Source of the DNA: Coriobacteriia bacterium
Lineage (GTDB): Bacteria > Actinomycetota > Coriobacteriia > Anaerosomatales > SLCP01
Assembly: GCA_007123455.1 (NCBI GenBank)
Contig: SKKZ01000260.1
Coordinates: 1-6,322, forward strand
Length of the DNA: 6,322 nt
Direction: 5' to 3'
In this document: positions 5,026-6,322 of the stretch, one piece after another
Layout: each line of letters opens with the position of its first letter
Position numbering within the stretch: position 1 is the first letter of the stretch
Position numbers and translations under genes: made by a program
The notes under the pieces: model-generated
Database searches by the model: none
What the model saw: the letters and a program-made list of their open reading frames with translations, nothing else
Told to the model about the DNA's origin: nothing

Positions 5026-6048
5026 ATGTCAGACCCCGTCCGCGTCGGTGTGATCGGCTACGGCTACTGGGGCCCCAACCTCGTGCGCAACCTCGACCGG
5101 CTTCCCGGCGCCGACCTCGTCGCCGTTTGCGACGCCTCCCCCGCCCACCTTGAGCGACTGGCCGCCGCTCACCCCGGGGTACTCGGCATCTCCGACCTCG
5201 ACGAGATGCTCTCCACGTGCGAACTCGACGCCGTCGTGGTCGCCACGCCTGCGCCCACACATGCCGCCGTGGCTACACGCGTACTCGAAGCCGGGCTGCA
5301 CTGCTACGTGGAGAAGCCACTCACGCTCGCCTCGGTAGACGCCGAAGCGCTCGTTGCGCTTGCCGCCTCGCGCGACCGTGTGCTCATGACCGGACACCTC
5401 ATGGTCTACCACGGAGCGATCGAGTGGATCCGCGACTACCTCGCCTCCGGGGAGCTCGGCGATGTCCTCTACGTCTATTCGCAGCGACTGAACCTCGGCA
5501 AGGTGCGCGCCGACGAGAACTCGTTCTGGTCGCTCGCTCCCCACGACATCTCGGTCGTGCTCGACCTGCTCGGCGAGGTGCCGTCCTCGGTCTCGGCATC
5601 GGGCGCCGCCTACCTGCGCGAAGGCGTGGAGGACGTGGTCTTCGCCACGCTGCACTTCCCGAGCGGCAAGATGGCCAACATCCACGTGAGCTGGCTCGAC
5701 CCGCACAAGGTCAGGCGCCTCACCGTCGTGGGCACGAAGAAGATGCTCGTGTTCGACGACATGGAGGCCACCGAGAAGATCTGGATCTACGACAAGGGCG
5801 TGGCGCCGACCGACGCGCTTGCCTACGGTGAGGACCTCACGCTGCGCTTCGGCGACATAACCGTCCCGTACGTGAAGATGGGCGAGCCGCTCGCCGCGGA
5901 GATGAACCACTTCCTCGAGTGCTGCGCAGATGGCGCCGAGCCGAGGAGCAGCGGCGTCGACGGCCTGCGGGTCGTGCAGGTGCTCGAAGCCGCCGATGCG
6001 TCGGTGGCGGCGGGAGGAACGCCGGTCGAGATCGTGTTGGAGCAATAG
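5026..6048 (+). CDS. Gfo/Idh/MocA-family NAD(P)-dependent sugar oxidoreductase
   Basis: This 340-residue enzyme has an N-terminal Rossmann domain, VGVIGYGYWGPNLVRN (G11, G13, G16 for dinucleotide binding), then D36 at the end of the second strand, VVVATPAPTHA, and the family's CYVEKPL with catalytic-type K97. The C-terminal α/β domain carries WSLAPHDISVVLDLLGE with H173/D174 in the expected active-site place. ATG 5026 has GAGGAG 5 nt upstream. Given the DegT aminotransferase gene 48 nt downstream, the likely job is oxidation of a UDP-sugar hydroxyl (C3) to a keto group that is then aminated, as by GnnA (UDP-GlcNAc) or WbpB/WlbA (UDP-GlcNAcA). The GYWGPN opening differs from what I recall of WbpB, so the exact substrate is left open. 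Inositol or other sugar dehydrogenases are less likely in this context. Confidence 0.9.
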   Translation: MSDPVRVGVIGYGYWGPNLVRNLDRLPGADLVAVCDASPAHLERLAAAHPGVLGISDLDEMLSTCELDAVVVATPAPTHAAVATRVLEAGLHCYVEKPLTLASVDAEALVALAASRDRVLMTGHLMVYHGAIEWIRDYLASGELGDVLYVYSQRLNLGKVRADENSFWSLAPHDISVVLDLLGEVPSSVSASGAAYLREGVEDVVFATLHFPSGKMANIHVSWLDPHKVRRLTVVGTKKMLVFDDMEATEKIWIYDKGVAPTDALAYGEDLTLRFGDITVPYVKMGEPLAAEMNHFLECCADGAEPRSSGVDGLRVVQVLEAADASVAAGGTPVEIVLEQ

Positions 6049-6096
6049 ATACGCAGTCGCGCGCCCGGCGTGCGGCACTGACGGAAGGAACCCCTC

Positions 6097-6322
6097 GTGG
6101 CGATCCCCCTGCTCGACCTCAAGGCCCAATACCTCGAGCTGAAAGACGAGCTCGACGGCGCCATCGGGGAGGTCATGTCCTCGGCAGGCTTCATCGGAGG
6201 TCCGCGGGTGCGCGAACTCGAAGCCGCTATCGCCGAATACTGCGGCACGGAGCACGCGGTGGCGTGCGGCAACGGAACCGACGCCCTCTTCCTCATCATG
6301 CATGCGCTCGGCATCGGTAAGG
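6097..6322 (+). CDS. DegT/DnrJ/EryC1/StrS PLP aminotransferase, N-terminal part
   Basis: The first 75 codons of a sugar aminotransferase are present; the gene leaves the window. The start IPLLDLKAQYLELKDELDGA is the standard opening of the family (PLLDLKAQY). It is followed by GFIGGPRVRELEAAIAEYCG and HAVACGNGTDALFLIMHALG, where GNGTDAL is the loop that holds the PLP phosphate. The PLP lysine lies beyond the window. GTG 6097 is supported by AAGGA (6085-6089) 7 nt upstream. These enzymes move an amino group from glutamate to a keto-nucleotide-sugar. The oxidoreductase just upstream would supply the 3-keto (or 4-keto) substrate, so the two genes almost certainly form one operon. An acetyltransferase commonly follows such pairs. 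Confidence 0.92.
   Translation, partial: MAIPLLDLKAQYLELKDELDGAIGEVMSSAGFIGGPRVRELEAAIAEYCGTEHAVACGNGTDALFLIMHALGIGK

Noticed and set aside
5029..6303. Minus-strand open frame of 424 codons opposite the oxidoreductase and aminotransferase
   Set aside because: The plus strand encodes two clear enzyme families with good ribosome sites over the same interval. The antisense frame has no family motif and is explained by high GC.
1..6322. CRISPR array, insertion sequence or transposase, rRNA
   Set aside because: No regularly spaced repeats, terminal inverted repeats around an ORF, transposase motifs or rRNA-like sequence were seen on either strand.

Overview
This is a GC-rich bacterial segment. 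Codons favour G or C at the third position, GTG starts are common, and several candidate -10 elements have the loose form TAnnnT. That fits a high-GC bacterium such as an actinomycete relative, but no rRNA, tRNA or other lineage marker is present, so the taxonomy is only a guess. Genes are tightly packed, and no gene-free stretch exceeds about 155 bases.

Left part (1-2956), all on the plus strand, is an accessory island of toxin-antitoxin and nuclease genes. In order: the C-terminal end of a Cro/CI-type (XRE) regulator that resembles HigA-type antitoxins; a compact hicB-hicA pair (antitoxin first, 4-nt overlap); a gap with two stem-loops; a DUF1016/YhcG-type PDDEXK nuclease gene; an excisionase-like helix-turn-helix protein; and a PIN-domain protein of the PIN_3 type. 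The last two are 3 nt apart and look like a toxin-antitoxin pair in which the antitoxin carries an HTH_17-type domain instead of a classical VapB fold.

Right part (3064-6322) is a nucleotide-sugar / surface-polysaccharide region. A non-hydrolysing UDP-GlcNAc 2-epimerase (wecB-like) lies on the minus strand, convergent with the PIN gene. A Gfo/Idh/MocA oxidoreductase follows on the plus strand, and after it the start of a DegT/DnrJ/EryC1/StrS aminotransferase that runs off the window. An oxidoreductase plus a DegT aminotransferase is the usual pair for placing an amino group on C3 (or C4) of a UDP- or dTDP-sugar. With a 2-epimerase nearby, the set suggests a 3-amino- or 2,3-diamino-sugar (ManNAc-type) precursor. 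A vapBC pair sits between the epimerase and the oxidoreductase, so toxin-antitoxin genes lie inside the sugar locus.

The most unusual signal is a perfect 12-bp-arm palindrome inside the DUF1016 coding sequence (1092-1116). Its AT-rich, locally atypical codons suggest selection on the DNA or RNA as well as on the protein. A separate near-perfect 18-bp dyad (751-768) lies just upstream of the same gene. Together they make the DUF1016 locus the best candidate here for an under-described, possibly self-recognising nuclease system.
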